A stretch of DNA of 64,000 bases from Nageia nagi (Eukaryota; Pinophyta). The notes below the pieces were generated by a model. The model saw nothing but the letters and a program-made list of their open reading frames with translations. It was not told the DNA's origin and searched no databases. This document shows, piece after piece, positions 36,601 to 47,535 of the stretch. Every line of letters starts with the position of its first letter. The first letter of the stretch is position 1. The stretch is taken from the NCBI GenBank assembly GCA_050084985.1, contig JBITNC010000001.1, forward strand, positions 158,224,001 through 158,288,000. The letters run 5' to 3'. The position numbers were made by a program, and so were the translations under genes.

Positions 36601-39600
36601 CACCTTTGCATTAGCATTAAAATTTGCAAATATGGATGTCAATTTCAGAAACAGAATGCACTTCTGGCTTCTTCAGATCATTGCGAACATTCAGTGTGAC
36701 TTTCAAGGCTTTTTGGCATAGGTTCTACAATGCCAACGTTCTGGCACCTTAGGGTTCAGAACGACAACATTCTTGCACCTCAGGTACAGAACCCAAATGT
36801 TCTGGCACCTAGGTCCTAGAATGCCAATGATTTAGTCTCGTTCATTCAGATTTATTCTTGGAATTATCTGTATCGTCTTCTAGAGTATCAAATTCTGAAT
36901 TATCATTTGCTGTGTCTTCTAAATCACATCTCAAAAATATCTAAGTTTTCTCTATGTTGTATCCGTCTTATGTTGCTGAATTATCTTTGTCTTATCTTGC
37001 TAAATTATATATGACATAAACAATTGTATTTTGTTGTATTATTACCTACATGTTTTCTTAATACTAAGTTACTAACAAGCGGAGATGCCTAATGACTACT
37101 GTAGTATCAGACTTCATACTACCAAGGGGTGAATGTCGAGTTCTACTCAGAGGCAACATACATCGTTGATCTTGTCAATCTATGACAGACATTAAATATA
37201 ATTTGAAATGAGCTACATTTCTTGGGATTAATGTGAGTTGTTGATCAAGGAATCAATGGTGAACGTTCACTACACTGTGTTCAAACAAGGCAAACCCTTC
37301 AAGAAATATTTAATTATTGACCATCAGATTTCGCAAAAAAAGAGCGAGCCAAAGGAGACCTAATGTAAGCCTTGCTGATCATGTGATCAGGAAGGGAGAT
37401 CTACTAATCAAGTGGGTAACACTTTTGGAAGAAAACAACAGAGTGCCTTCAATGTTGCTACCCACCTCCTCCTCTCAACAGTGAAACACTTCCATGACAA
37501 AGCAGCACATTCATTACACATTGTGAGACTTTAATGCCATTACTTATCTTCTCCATTGATTCAAAGCGAGAGTTAATTATTTGTGTGATCCGATGGATAA
37601 ATAAGAGCTTCAAGCTCAGTTGTGAGGAGGAGAAATATTACAGGCTCATGCTTAGTGGCTAGCTTAGTCAATATATCTCTTTTCATTTCCTTGTCTATTT
37701 TCAAGAATTCAAACATTGTTTTATTGAGTTTCAGACTTGAAGCCTCCTCTGATTTCTACAAGAGTTATCTGTATTCAAAGTTTTAATATAAGAAGTTGTG
37801 TATTTAAAGTTTAAATACAAGAAGGTATCTGTATTCATGTTTCTGAATACTTTATATTTTCTGTAGTGTCAGAAGTGTGTTTATTCATCGTTTGAGGATT
37901 GATAATCCATGTGTTTATTTAATTTCTAGTGGATAGATAAAGAATCCTTGATCTTGGCACATCGCCTCCCTTAGAAAAGGATTTTGGTGCAAACTCTTGC
38001 CCTTTATCATCTTGCATGCAAAGTAGATTAGTGAGTTTGAGATGAAGCTCATACAAGGAGCAGTTCTTGAAAATCTCGAAGGTTACTTTGTAAGCTAGGT
38101 CCCATGTCTACTGAAATTCCCATTGTTGCATTTTGAGTGGGGTGTGGGTACAAGTTGTACATAGCTATTGCAATAGATGGTTCTTGTGCCGGAGTGACCA
38201 GCAACTATCAAGACTTATTATGTACTTTGTCAATCTAGGATAAGCAAATACATTACTTCATCTATCTTTCTTTTGTAGGTTTCAAACATTTTTCTTTGAA
38301 CTTCATGTTCAACACTGGTCATCACATGCAATCTAAAGAAAAAAGGGCAATCAACGCCATTCACTTTGCTTTAAAAGAATACCCATGCTCTTGCTTGACC
38401 TTTTCAACCATTGGGGCAATGATAGGTGTCTAGCCAAATCATGACAGGTTTGAGCATCTTGTGTTTTCTAGAATTTACCTTCTTCTGTACAACAATTGCT
38501 TGCAAGATCTTGGAAGGGTCAAATTGTGCAAGGTTCTATGAAGTTTTATATCCTTTTATTTTGGAAATGGGTCTTGAATTCTCTCCCTCAACTACATCCT
38601 CAAACAAGGCAAATTGTAGACACTTAAATTTGTATTTTAATTATCTAAAATAATTTTGCTGATTTATGCAAAAATACCATTTTGGGTTCACTTTGAGCTC
38701 TTTTGAATCAACCTATGTGCACGTTGGCTTAGATGGTTACACCTAGGTGAATTAAAATTTAGATTTCTTAAGTCTATATAAGACAAAGTTGAATACTTAG
38801 GTGTTGAAATAGAATCTTGGAAGACAAACTTTGGAAACATGCAAAATTCTACAAGATGCATCCACCAAAGGTTTCCATTCCCCACAATTCAACAAATCTC
38901 AAACTTTGGGCATCCTGGATCTCCTGTCTCTAAATGCGGTGTTCTGGGACGCTTGACCCAGAATGTTGGCAATTTCGTCTTTGAGTCAGAGTGACGCTGA
39001 ACCAGTTTTGGCAGTGGAACACAGCCTATTATCACTCAAATTTCTCATCTATTCATTACAGAATGTCAGGATTTGTCATCCAAGAGAACAAGTTGTACGT
39101 CAACCCACCTTTGATTTGCAATTCCCAGAAAAATCTTTTATGTGTCCTGTGAATTTGCATAATGTTAGTGTTTGTATCCTATACTACATAATGCTATTAA
39201 TATATTTTCTTTCCGTAGAGATAACAAATTATACATACTTTAATACATTGTTCTTTATTTTGTGTCTGCAGCGAGGTTGTAAAACAATTATTTGGTCCTT
39301 CTTGTTCTACCACTATGGAATCAATTATGTGTACATTATGATATAGTAAAGGAAGTTTCGAATGGGTTTATTAAAATCATTAATTTAGTTCACAACTCTA
39401 CAGTGCTGATGAGATTCACAAATGGGTGATAACTATGGAACCCTATGCAAGGAACATCATGTTAGTAAACTTTGGTATTGAGGAATGTTAATGGTAGAAG
39501 GAGTGGTTGCAAATTACAATCATGAGTGGAGTCCAGGATTTTAAGCTCAAATGACTCATAAGTTTTGTTGAGGCCTGTTGAGGCTTTCCAAGTTTGGTGA

Positions 39601-42600
39601 GTCTGATCTCTAGACTCGTGAGCATCTCAATTTAAAAGAGGAAAAACACATTAAAATGATAAAAATACATAATTTTATGAATTTTCAGCTAACATTGAAG
39701 TTGATTAACTTAATATTTAATTGATGTCAATTTGTTAAGGAATTTATACTTATTGCATGACCTTTTGAATTTTGCTAAGTGTGATGTTTTTAAAAATTTC
39801 TGCTGATTCCGGGTTTTAGTCAAAACTAGTTGTGCCAAGTCCAAGTCTGAACTTTATGGTTGTAACTAAAATCGAGGTTCTAGACCCCTTTTAGTTTTTC
39901 TGACCAGTAGTTGCTAATAAGAAATAGGAGCATATGCAGCAATATAAACAACCTGCAGCATCCTATTCTGTTATTGAAATTGCTTTTAGGAATTTCAAAA
40001 ACAATTTTTTTTCCAAATTAAGGAATGTATTGTTATTGCACGACCTTGTGAATTTTGCTGAGTGTATGATGTTTTTAAATTGTTTGGCTGATTCTGAGTT
40101 TGAATCAAAACTAGGCATGCCAAGTTTAAGCCTCAACTTTATGGTAAAAACTAAGATTGAGGTTCTATGAAGACCCATTCTAATTTTTCTGAGCAGTAGC
40201 CTCTGATAAGAAATAGGAGGATAATCAGCACTATAAGCAACGGACAGGCTCCTATGCAGTTTTATTTAAAATGCTTTTAGAAAATTTAAAAGCCATACTT
40301 TTTTCCAAATAAAGCTCTTGAGAGAATTTTTGACTTAATTTTTTGAACTACCACTAAAAATTGAATCAAGTGGGTAACTTGTTTCCTTCAGCCTCCATTT
40401 CCTACCAACAGTGTAAAACAATTCTTTCCCAATCTATAGAAGCTCCAGATATTGGGGAAGGTTTATTCTTTTAACTTTTAATATAATGAAAAAGTAATCA
40501 TGGGATCTTGTGTCCGCTTCTTGAAAATAAATGCAGTAACAGCCGTGGTTGGAACCTTGCTTTAGGATTGTGGCTGTAATTACGATGCCTTACAGTAATT
40601 ATTAGGAAGATTGATTGCAATATTTTAAAGTCTTGTTGCAAGTGTATACATACATTAGCTATTCATAAGGTGGATAAAGTGAACCCAGATATTTAAAATG
40701 CATATATCTCGTAAACGCCAAGAGATGTTAACTTTGAGATGTCCCATTCAAGATATGTAAGAAGCCTAATATTCTACTAAATCACCATATAATCTGATGT
40801 TATTTATGTTGGTAGTTTCATAGTTGCATAACTTTTATTGAAATAATATGCATTTTCATCCTAATGATATTGTTTTACTCGCAGCAAGCTATGTAATTTA
40901 ATGTTATTAATATTTTTTACCTTTTGAATATTGCAATATTATTATTAAACATTTTTTTTGTTTAATATAATATTTGTAGCTTTTTATTTTATTGTTGGTT
41001 CATGTTGACAGCTCATGGACATAGGCACACAAGTGCATACAGTCATAAGATGCAACGGATTTTTTAGGGCTATGTGACATTCTCGTACCTATTGAAAATT
41101 GATTCTTCGCCAGAGATGGTTGAATGGTTTTGCTACCTAAAACTCAATTCATCATCTTTGCAAACCTTCACTGCTATGGTCCTGATCATAGATGCTTATT
41201 TAATTATTCAAGGAGGATTTTTATTTGTTCTCTTCCCCATACATCTTTGGCCTTATTGTCATTTGTTGGCTTTACCATCATCAATATGTTTCACATCATC
41301 AAGATGTCCGGCATCATCTCCAGTTGGTGCTGCTGGGGTCTCAACCTCACCGTGGAGCAGAAGGTTCTGACTTGATCATTAAACTAATGCCCTATTGGTT
41401 AAACTGTTAATTTAAACATTAGGGCTTGGAGCCATAACATGCACAAATGAGTTTTGACCCATACCACAATGTTCAATATTTCAGATGTACAATTAATTAT
41501 CATGCATACTTGTTGCAACAACAAACATATGTTGTTACTAATGCTTCTCTATTCTGTGAACTGCTATATTCCTTTTATACAAAAGAAAGTCAATATGCGA
41601 TGCCATAAACTTTTGAGGCCTTACGATACTGATCTCATGGTTGTATATGTTTAATGTTTACCATATTGAGCTGTTTATTTGCCTGCTCTGATTTTATGAT
41701 TTTCATATGGTTGCAGAATGATGTATTCTTAATATGTACAAATGCAATGCACTACAATGCATCAGATACTATCTATCACAAACAGGTATGATGAAGCATC
41801 TGGCAAATGCTTTACAAGACTTTCTGATTGTACTTCTTTTATCTCCTTGATGAAGAGTACTTAATATCCGACCACAAGGTGATTTTTATTGAAGCATTAT
41901 GGTTTTTCTTCCAGGCACGTGCAATACAGGAATTAGCTAAGAAAAAATTCCAGATGATTGGGCTTAATCCAGAAGGGATTGAAGCTGAACTTAGAATTTC
42001 TTTAAAGACAAAACCAGGGTATTCTTCTAAGAAAACTAAAAAGCCAGGGCCTGGAAGACCTCAGTTTGAACCAACTGGTTCTGACTTTTCGTCTGGTGCA
42101 ACGCTTGCCACAGCTGGAGACTATACAAATTGGTCTAATGCATCTCTGCAAGATTCTTCAAGGACAAAGAGGGCTCCTACAGCTGAATGGCCTGGAAATA
42201 TATCTGGGCATTTGGATACTAGTGGAAAAAGTTTTCAAGCTTCTCGAAGTGGAGATGGTCTTGGTCCTTTGATGGAAAGTAAAGCTGAAAAATCAGAAGA
42301 ACTTTCAGGTTTGTGTCTCTAACCTGTTCGTTTCCGCTGCTTTTTGATGGTTTCAATCGTTGGTGTTCATTCCAAAGATGCTTTCTTTTCGAAGTGATTT
42401 TTTGTTACATATGCTGGCATTTATATTTAATAACCAACCATCTAATTACTATCGACTCTTATTTGTATCTCCATTTTTATTCACTTGTCTCCAGTTTGGT
42501 CTCCAGCTTGCACTTCCAATCTTGTCATTGCCTTTGGTTCTTATCTGATTTGGCAAAACATTTTCCGCAGCTTCTGTGCTTAAGGCACCGGCTTGGAGAA

Positions 42601-44270
42601 ATGGAAGAAGGTCCCTGCAATTGGACGAAAATCGGCGAGCCACTTACAAGCCATTTAATCTTCTGGAGAATGGATATGATGCGATATTTTCTATACTGGA
42701 TGGGGATTCCAAGCAGCTAGTTCCTGTATGTTCTGTTCTGCTTTCTTATGATGTTATATTCCAAACTTTTTGGAACAGCACACTGCGTATGCTCTCATGC
42801 TCATTATGTTTGTTCCTTTCATGTCAGATTGGAATTCGGTCAGAGTATGCCTATACAAGGAGCCTTGCTCGGTTTGCTGCGAATGCTGGACCACTGGCAT
42901 GGAAGATTGCAGCTCAGAAGATACAGAGAGCTCTTCCACCGAATGTCCCATTTGGCCCAGGATGGGTTGGTGATTCTGAGGCCCATGCTCGTTCTTTATT
43001 GCTAAAACAAGGGAAATCTACAGCAGTATCAACTTCATCTGCTACATTGCCAACTGTACTTGGTGAGAACAAGATTAAATCGAATACTTGCAATGATACC
43101 CCTATGATAAATGATGGAGGGCATTCAAAGAACTTAATTTCAGAATGCAGGTCTGTTTCATCAACTACACAAGAACCTTCTGTGAAACGACTGGTTTCAA
43201 ATTCCGCTGTATGTGAACCTATGAATAATCATCGTTCTGTTTGCAATGATCAATCTGATGAGAACAAGTATGGTGGATTGAATGCTTCTGGTAATATGAA
43301 GGTCAACTTACCTTCTCATGAAGTAAAGCAAGGGCCAGCAAAGCAAGCTTCACTGGTTGCTACATCCGATGACCTATCCCTCTCAAACACAAAATTTGGT
43401 TCAGAAGTTACCCAGTCCAGACTGCTTGAAATGGTCTCTAGAAATAACACACTTGTTCATGGAATTTCCATGAAACATGCTGAGGGTTCAAATACCAGTA
43501 CTAATATTCAGATGATGCATTCTGAAACAAAAAATGAAGGTGATACTCGTTTTACTAGAGAAACTAGTGATGCTTCAAAACGTCTATGTAGTCCTGATGA
43601 GTCGAACCCTGTGGCCACCAGGCCAAATACTTCCCTAAACAACCATCAATTTAGACCTGGAGCTTTTCAGGCATCTCAGGCCACTGTTGGTCATGGGCAT
43701 CCTATGCAGAAACCAAATAGCTTAGGTAGTTTACTGCCTGGCAAGATGCTAGGACTGCATCATAGAGGTTCCAATCTGTCGACAAATGCTCCAGTATTTG
43801 TGAATTCGTCACTGACATCTACAGGCCCATCAATAAAGCGAGATGACCCAACCATGCAAGCATGGATACAATCACAAAATGTACGTTTAGCTGATGCAGA
43901 CACTGCTGCTAGAAATGGGATGAGGGTCATACCTAGCCCACAGATTGAGCAGTCTGAGCCCCAAACAAGAGATTATTCTGCCATTGCACGATTAATGCCA
44001 AAAGAACTACAAGTAGATATGCAGAATCAGGCAATGTCACACTTTAGCCGGCTCCATTCTCAGAACAGCACAAAGTTGTCTAATAGCACATCGAATCCAG
44101 GTCCAGTGGTTGAATCCCTTGGTCCAAAATCAACGACCCCTTATGTGCAGATACCTTTGGGGCTTGAATCATCTAAGTCTCATATGCACTCCTGGCGGGG
44201 GTTACATTCACAATTTCTTCCGGAGAAAGAGAAAGCATTGAATTTGTCCCTTCCAAACCACCTGACTTGA
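21605..44270 (+). CDS. Bromodomain-containing chromatin protein (9 exons)
   Basis: Predicted exons: 21605-22231, 27937-27982, 28098-28176, 28292-28337, 28446-28544, 41717-41785, 41915-42308, 42571-42725, 42828-44270. All introns are GT-AG and phases match across every junction, giving about 985 residues. The start ATG at 21605 follows gaagaaa. Residues 1-209 hold a basic RKRRRR patch, Glu runs, LKLVLKLP, Thr/Ser-, Gly- and Pro-runs, an acidic run and a PPKKKKR nuclear signal. The bromodomain is at about 236-335: ZA loop PVDPEELPDYHEV, IQNPMDFGTIRKKL, and NAMHYNASDT with the acetyl-lysine-binding Asn at about 313. A KKTKKPGPGRP AT-hook-like segment follows. Residues 506-560 (YTRSLARFAANAG, FGPGWVGD) match a block conserved in plant BRD7/9-like proteins. 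The product probably reads acetylated histones in the nucleus. The subfamily is inferred from memory of Arabidopsis relatives. The C-terminal end appears frameshifted (see findings). Confidence 0.92.
22232..24899. other. Intron 1, left part
   Basis: Donor caag/gtatgg at 22231/22232. Apart from scattered chance ORFs nothing coding or clearly repetitive was seen. Intron 1 spans 22232-27936 (5705 bp). Confidence 0.6.
24900..26885. other. Intron 1, middle part: coding-like but unrecognised
   Basis: Several minus-strand stretches have coding-like composition (for example 25828-26220 and 26574-26825) but I recognise no domain and the frames are broken. They lie 3' of the LINE RNase H on the same strand and may be unrelated repeat sequence. 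Confidence 0.3.
25608..25893. repeat. Tandem duplication, 143-bp period, in intron 1
   Basis: Copies start atcaaagggggtctacgagc (25608) and atcaaagggggtctatgagc (25751) and both run to gaacaacatgctttggagcc. Around a dozen substitutions separate them by eye. Confidence 0.9.
26890..27420 (-). pseudogene. LINE-derived RNase H domain in intron 1
   Basis: Minus strand: PPVGWVQLNFDGASKGNPRD and GARGIIRNDKGEL, the first strands of an RVT_3-type RNase H with its catalytic Asp. Then, after stops, a helix with ALHQGVKLLKEE-like text, an IIEGNSLNIIN stretch and KHAYREGNKVADYL with the final Asp. This domain ends ORF2 of many plant L1-like elements and also occurs in stand-alone pseudogene fragments. 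The RT itself was not seen upstream. It is opposite to the host gene and spliced out with the intron. Confidence 0.8.
29195..32045 (-). mobile_element. 5'-truncated LINE, interrupted by a solo LTR
   Basis: The minus strand encodes the end of a non-LTR RT. At 31700-32045: STLFGLYINELE, a FANDIGLLSH box (normally FADD) and RQELRVNLSKTKILAF. Beyond the nested LTR, at 30470-30589: TLERQ, FKDIPSKLRLFQTLVTPTIL and YGVEVWDP, the RT thumb. A stop-filled tail follows (SLTEICGKVFKAFIQCTW near 30070-30150). The 3' end at about 29200-29240 carries cccattgaccgcttttggtc and a ctttctttc run in element orientation, the same 3' end as other LINE/SINE copies here. The 5' part (endonuclease) is absent. I could not identify a target duplication. 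Confidence 0.85.
30590..31688 (+). mobile_element. Solo LTR (1099 bp) nested in LINE
   Basis: Begins TGTGACGTCCCCTTTG and ends GGAACATTACA, and is flanked by identical attgc (30585-30589 and 31689-31693). Removing it and one attgc restores a continuous LINE reading frame (TLERQ joined to CVQMHFKDIPSK). A TATA box tataaata lies at 31053-31060, placing transcription on the + strand, opposite to the LINE. It has no internal coding sequence, so it is a solo LTR left by LTR-LTR recombination. The TGTGACGTCC start is common in plant gypsy LTRs; the family is otherwise unknown. Confidence 0.92.
32046..32915. other. Intron 5 stretch without gene
   Basis: AT-rich; nothing recognisable besides a small direct repeat of gaaaaagacagc near 32548 and 32567. 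Confidence 0.5.
32920..33021. repeat. 51-bp tandem repeat, two copies
   Basis: Units 32920-32970 and 32971-33021 share ttccctaaaaatga.ctc and gttccctttat.gggaatgca. A partial third start (gttccccttgttgatt) precedes them. Confidence 0.85.
33200..37130. other. Intron 5, possible old retroelement body
   Basis: About 4 kb of stop-rich DNA with Lys/Asn/Gln-rich translations and no domain I can name. It includes repeated ccaatgttctgg-like motifs (see 36721-36840). A degenerate LTR element interior is possible, but no terminal repeats were confirmed. Confidence 0.3.
36721..36840. repeat. Approx. 31-bp tandem repeat around an inverted motif
   Basis: Four consecutive units of the form (a)gaatgccaacgttctggcacct(ta)gg: tgccaacgttctggcacc, acgacaacattcttgcacc, acccaaatgttctggcacc, atgccaatgatttag. 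Each unit is partly palindromic (cagaac...gttctg). Related single copies occur near 33990, 35560 and 38935. Confidence 0.7.
37133..37993 (+). repeat. Candidate degenerate LTR in intron 5
   Basis: A purine-rich ccaaggggtgaa precedes tgtcgagttctact. The stretch contains a TATA-like gataaataag near 37595 and ends near ttttggtgca. These are LTR-like landmarks, but no second copy or target duplication was found in the window. Confidence 0.25.
37994..39734. other. Intron 5 stretch without gene
   Basis: No domain is recognisable. The segment at about 39190-39285 resembles 33065-33150 (tttaata.attgttctttattttgtgt), forming direct repeats about 6 kb apart. Confidence 0.4.
39735..40311. repeat. Tandem duplication, 283-bp period
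   Basis: Copy 1 begins ttaaggaatttatacttatt (39735) and copy 2 ttaaggaatgtattgttatt (40018). Both contain gaccttttgaattttgct/gaccttgtgaattttgct, a ggttcta segment, aagaaataggag and a final ttttccaaat. Divergence is visible throughout. Confidence 0.85.
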
Positions 44271-44600
44271 ATGTGGAACTTCAGAAACCGAATTCTCCAG
44301 GTCGGCAGTCTTCTGCAATGTTGGCAGAGTCCCAGCAACCTGATTTAGCTCTCCAGCTTTGATTTGCATTAATGAATTATTGGATTTTACTTACTTTAAG
44401 CATGCCAAATTAGAAATCCAGGCTTCATTTGAATATCTGAAGTCGAAATTTATGGTGAACGTAAAATTATTGACACAGGAGACGGGTTTTCCTTGAAAAG
44501 GGCCCATACTGTTGTAATAGAGTTGTACAAATCTGTACCAATTTGTTAACATTAAGGGGGTTTCCATGTACTATTATTAATATTATTGATGAGCTAACAT
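44271..44600 (+). other. 3' region of the bromodomain gene, including shifted-frame tail
   Basis: From 44230 to 44362 the frame one base earlier encodes PSKPPDLNVELQK, a SPGRQSSAML segment and QQPDLALQL followed by tga at 44360-44362. Beyond it is AT-rich sequence compatible with a 3' UTR; a polyadenylation site was not determined. Confidence 0.6.
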
Positions 44601-45339
44601 AATTTTAGGCATTTTTTAATCTAAAATAATGTGCAAGTAGCTTTAAGATTTTTTTGACCATGCAAAAAAATATTGAACACAAATGTTTTTAAAGCTTCGT
44701 ATGAGAAAATAATGTGTCTTTTTGCATGGAAAGGCTAAAAAAAAACAAATAGGAATTGCAATATGGTGGTCACTGTCCAATTTTGCTGTATAACTTATTG
44801 CTGGATGAAATTTCATTATTCAAACAAAAACAAATATAACTCGTTTTATGCTTGGTGTATTAATTTTAGTGGGGTCTACTTGTCATTATCTTGTTCAAAT
44901 CAACGGTTGAAGTGATCTTATATGTCAAAAGACCCTAGGGATTTCCTATTAATTCAATGGATCAATTTTTTTTTTTGGCTAAGGCTAAAGTTTCATTTTA
45001 GTTTGTAGTCTGAAGAATTCTCTACTTTATTAAGTTAGCGTTACAGCTTATATTGCTATACTTTATAAGGCCCCTTGATCTTATATCATAGATAAGGTGA
45101 TCCTAGTGGAGGGTCGACCTCTTGACAAACCAACATGCAGAGGGCCTTTGTTGCCATGACATGAACGGTGTTCTTAAATGATTAACAATCTCAACTATTC
45201 AACTCAGGTTGACCAATTTAATCCAGTGAATTAATATAGGATGATCAGATCTTGTAGTTTGTTTTTATGACATAGGATGAAAATGCTTATCTCAGATCTA
45301 ATGGGAAAACATCAAAATTGATGTAAAGGCAAGTGAAAA
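44601..45339. other. No gene seen
   Basis: Intergenic AT-rich DNA downstream of the bromodomain gene with no recognisable feature. Confidence 0.5.
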
Positions 45340-45530
45340 CTCTCTCCTGGAGTGGGAGAAACCCAGGTTTCAATCTCACCTCTATTGAGTGGAAATATCT
45401 AAAATCTTATCAAATGATGGTAGGTGCAGTTGAGGTGGGGATTGTGCTTTCAGGAATTTGATGACATAGACGCCCCTTAGTTGTTAGCTCTACGCTTAAG
45501 GGTGTCTTGATATCAGCGGACAAAACTTGC
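45340..45530 (+). mobile_element. SINE-like dispersed repeat
   Basis: A B-box-like ggtttcaatctcacc at 45367-45381 is followed by gatggtaggtgcagttgagg, gatgacatagacgccccttag and gctctacgcttaag. It is diverged from but collinear with the repeat at 14130-14350. It is close to 190 bp with an A-rich stretch after it. No coding capacity. Confidence 0.5.
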
Positions 45531-45831
45531 CCAATAAAAAAACATCAAAATTGTATTAACAATAGTAAAGGGAATATTAAAAATATATTGATAATATTAA
45601 AAAACAATTCCATAAAATAGAATTTCAAATTTATTAATGCTTCAAATTACAAATTACAAATAAAGTAATTGACTTTTTTTGGAGTGATGACAATATCAAA
45701 ATTAAAAGACTAAAAAATGTGATTCAAAATTTGAACATCCATCTTATCCATACATCAATCTTGAAAAGAAATTTATGATCGTAAAATTAAGAACTAATTC
45801 ACGTGAATTGCATAGTGAAACAAATAGATAG

Positions 45832-46645
45832 TGTTGATACTAAAAATTAATTTAATTTCAGTTATAATAAATACAATACTAATTAAAGTATTGAAAATAG
45901 ATGATTGCCATATATTAAATCTAACTCTTCACCTAATTGAATTTGAATATAAATTATTACAAACTTATCGTTTACCTAAATTGTGTGGATCAAAATTGAG
46001 ATCTGGCCTTCACATGATATAAACAAGTCACTTTCCAAATTTGAACTTTCATATTGAGTGCAATGCATTAAGGTACGGTTGTCCACCTTTAGATGCTTTG
46101 AATTCGTATTTGTTGAGATTGCTTGCCAAGGTTACCAAATCTAGCTACAATATGACAATAGAAAGGAAGTAAATTACATTATATTCTACAATTGTAGCAA
46201 AATAAATAATTAAATTATTTTAATACTACGTCGATGTATGATTCACCACCTTTAGATCCTTTGAATTCATGTTCATTACTGAGGTCGTTTGCCAAGGTTA
46301 ACATACCCAACCACGATATAATGAATAAAGAATGCATTTATCACTTAGGACATAAATTTAGACTTGATAGGTGGCATCGAGAGACATCAAACATAGAATG
46401 TAGTCTAATCTATCAAGGTCCAAATATGATCAAGGCCACATCCTTCTTCCCTTAAATAGATGAGAGGTTCCACCACTAACCAAGACACCTTAGCTAGTGC
46501 TCCTTGGACTTGTCACCAAAAGGATATAGAAGTGAAATTGCACTTTATTCCATAATTATAGTAAAAGAAAGAATTAAATTACTTTAATACTTAAATACAT
46601 AAAACATGATTTTAATTAAATAAGAATCAAATTTACGTGTTAACA
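45832..46645 (-). repeat. 3' LTR of the LARD-type element
   Basis: 814 bp, longer than its partner because a segment is partly duplicated: cacctttagatgctttgaat at about 46077 and cacctttagatcctttgaat at about 46245. A TATA-like tatttaag (complement of cttaaata at 46451) is present. Confidence 0.88.
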
Positions 46646-47356
46646 AATGCCCCCTTTTGAATATATTTTTGATTAAAAAATATAATACAAAGGAAAACAA
46701 GTGATACTTTCCTCTTAAATCTTCACAACGGCAAATTAGAGTCCTTCATTTTCCCCACATCTCATGCCCCCTCGTTGGCTTGGTCACTGCAATGAAGACC
46801 TCTCAAAATGAAGGCACCAAGGCAAAGAACAAAACCTACAAGAAATGTTACAATAAATCTACCAAATAAAAATTCAACGTATCTCTTACTTTTGATGCAT
46901 TGATGCATTATGGTGTGTTGATATACTACATTTGTTATGATTAGCTCAAGATAAAATCAACTCTACTATGTCTTCTTATGCCAAGCCATTTCCAATACTA
47001 ATCCTAGACTCTATCTATCACTACTGAACTCAGAACTACAAAATGAAATCAACATATTATGCCTTCTTATGCCAAAATATTTCCATCACAAAACATACAT
47101 TTCATCATGTAGTTATTGTTAGCTCAAGTCGAAATAAAAATAAGATTTTTTCCTGATTGAAGAGTTAGCCACATATATCTCATCCATCATAGCTAACAAA
47201 AAATCAAAGATAGGATATGAGACTTCTTACTAGGTGTTTCTTATATATCCTCAAAGCAACAAAACTCTCCTTCATACATCTCTATTCTTAAAGATGCTAG
47301 AATTGGGTACTAACTTGCCCAAGTACCAAAGAGGAAATCCATTCAGCCGCATTATC

Positions 47357-47535
47357 CAATTGCATGTTGTAATTGAGAAGGAATGTGGATTTGCCCACAC
47401 CACTCAATTTCATGCTATAACTAAATGCCACAAGGAGTAGTAGCCTAGTTGCATTACTTGATTGCATGCTATAATTGAGTACCACCAATAATTTGATCTT
47501 GGACACATCGCCCGATTGCATGCTATAACTAAGGA
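47357..47535. repeat. Short tandem repeat inside LARD
   Basis: Four copies of (c)gattgcatgctataattgag start at 47357, 47405, 47459 and 47513 (spacings 48, 54, 54). A wider duplication is suggested by the flanking cctcaaag.aa..aaactctcct and ttgggtact...aagtaccaaag found on both sides (about 47250-47325 and 47560-47655). Confidence 0.75.

Larger units (their letters stand above)
28545..41716. other. Intron 5 (13,172 bp) interrupting the bromodomain
   Basis: Donor ggag/gttagt at 28544/28545 and acceptor ttgcag at 41711-41716. It separates LEELE from NDVFLIC with phase 0 preserved, and the joined sequence aligns without gap to the family pattern LEELExDVFLI. The intron contains a LINE, a solo LTR, several tandem repeats and unrecognised DNA. 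Confidence 0.9.

Noticed and set aside
41074-41410. Overlapping + strand ORFs with hydrophobic segments just before exon 6
   Set aside because: No family recognised, no splice link to the host frame, and the flanking exons join perfectly without it; kept as intronic sequence.
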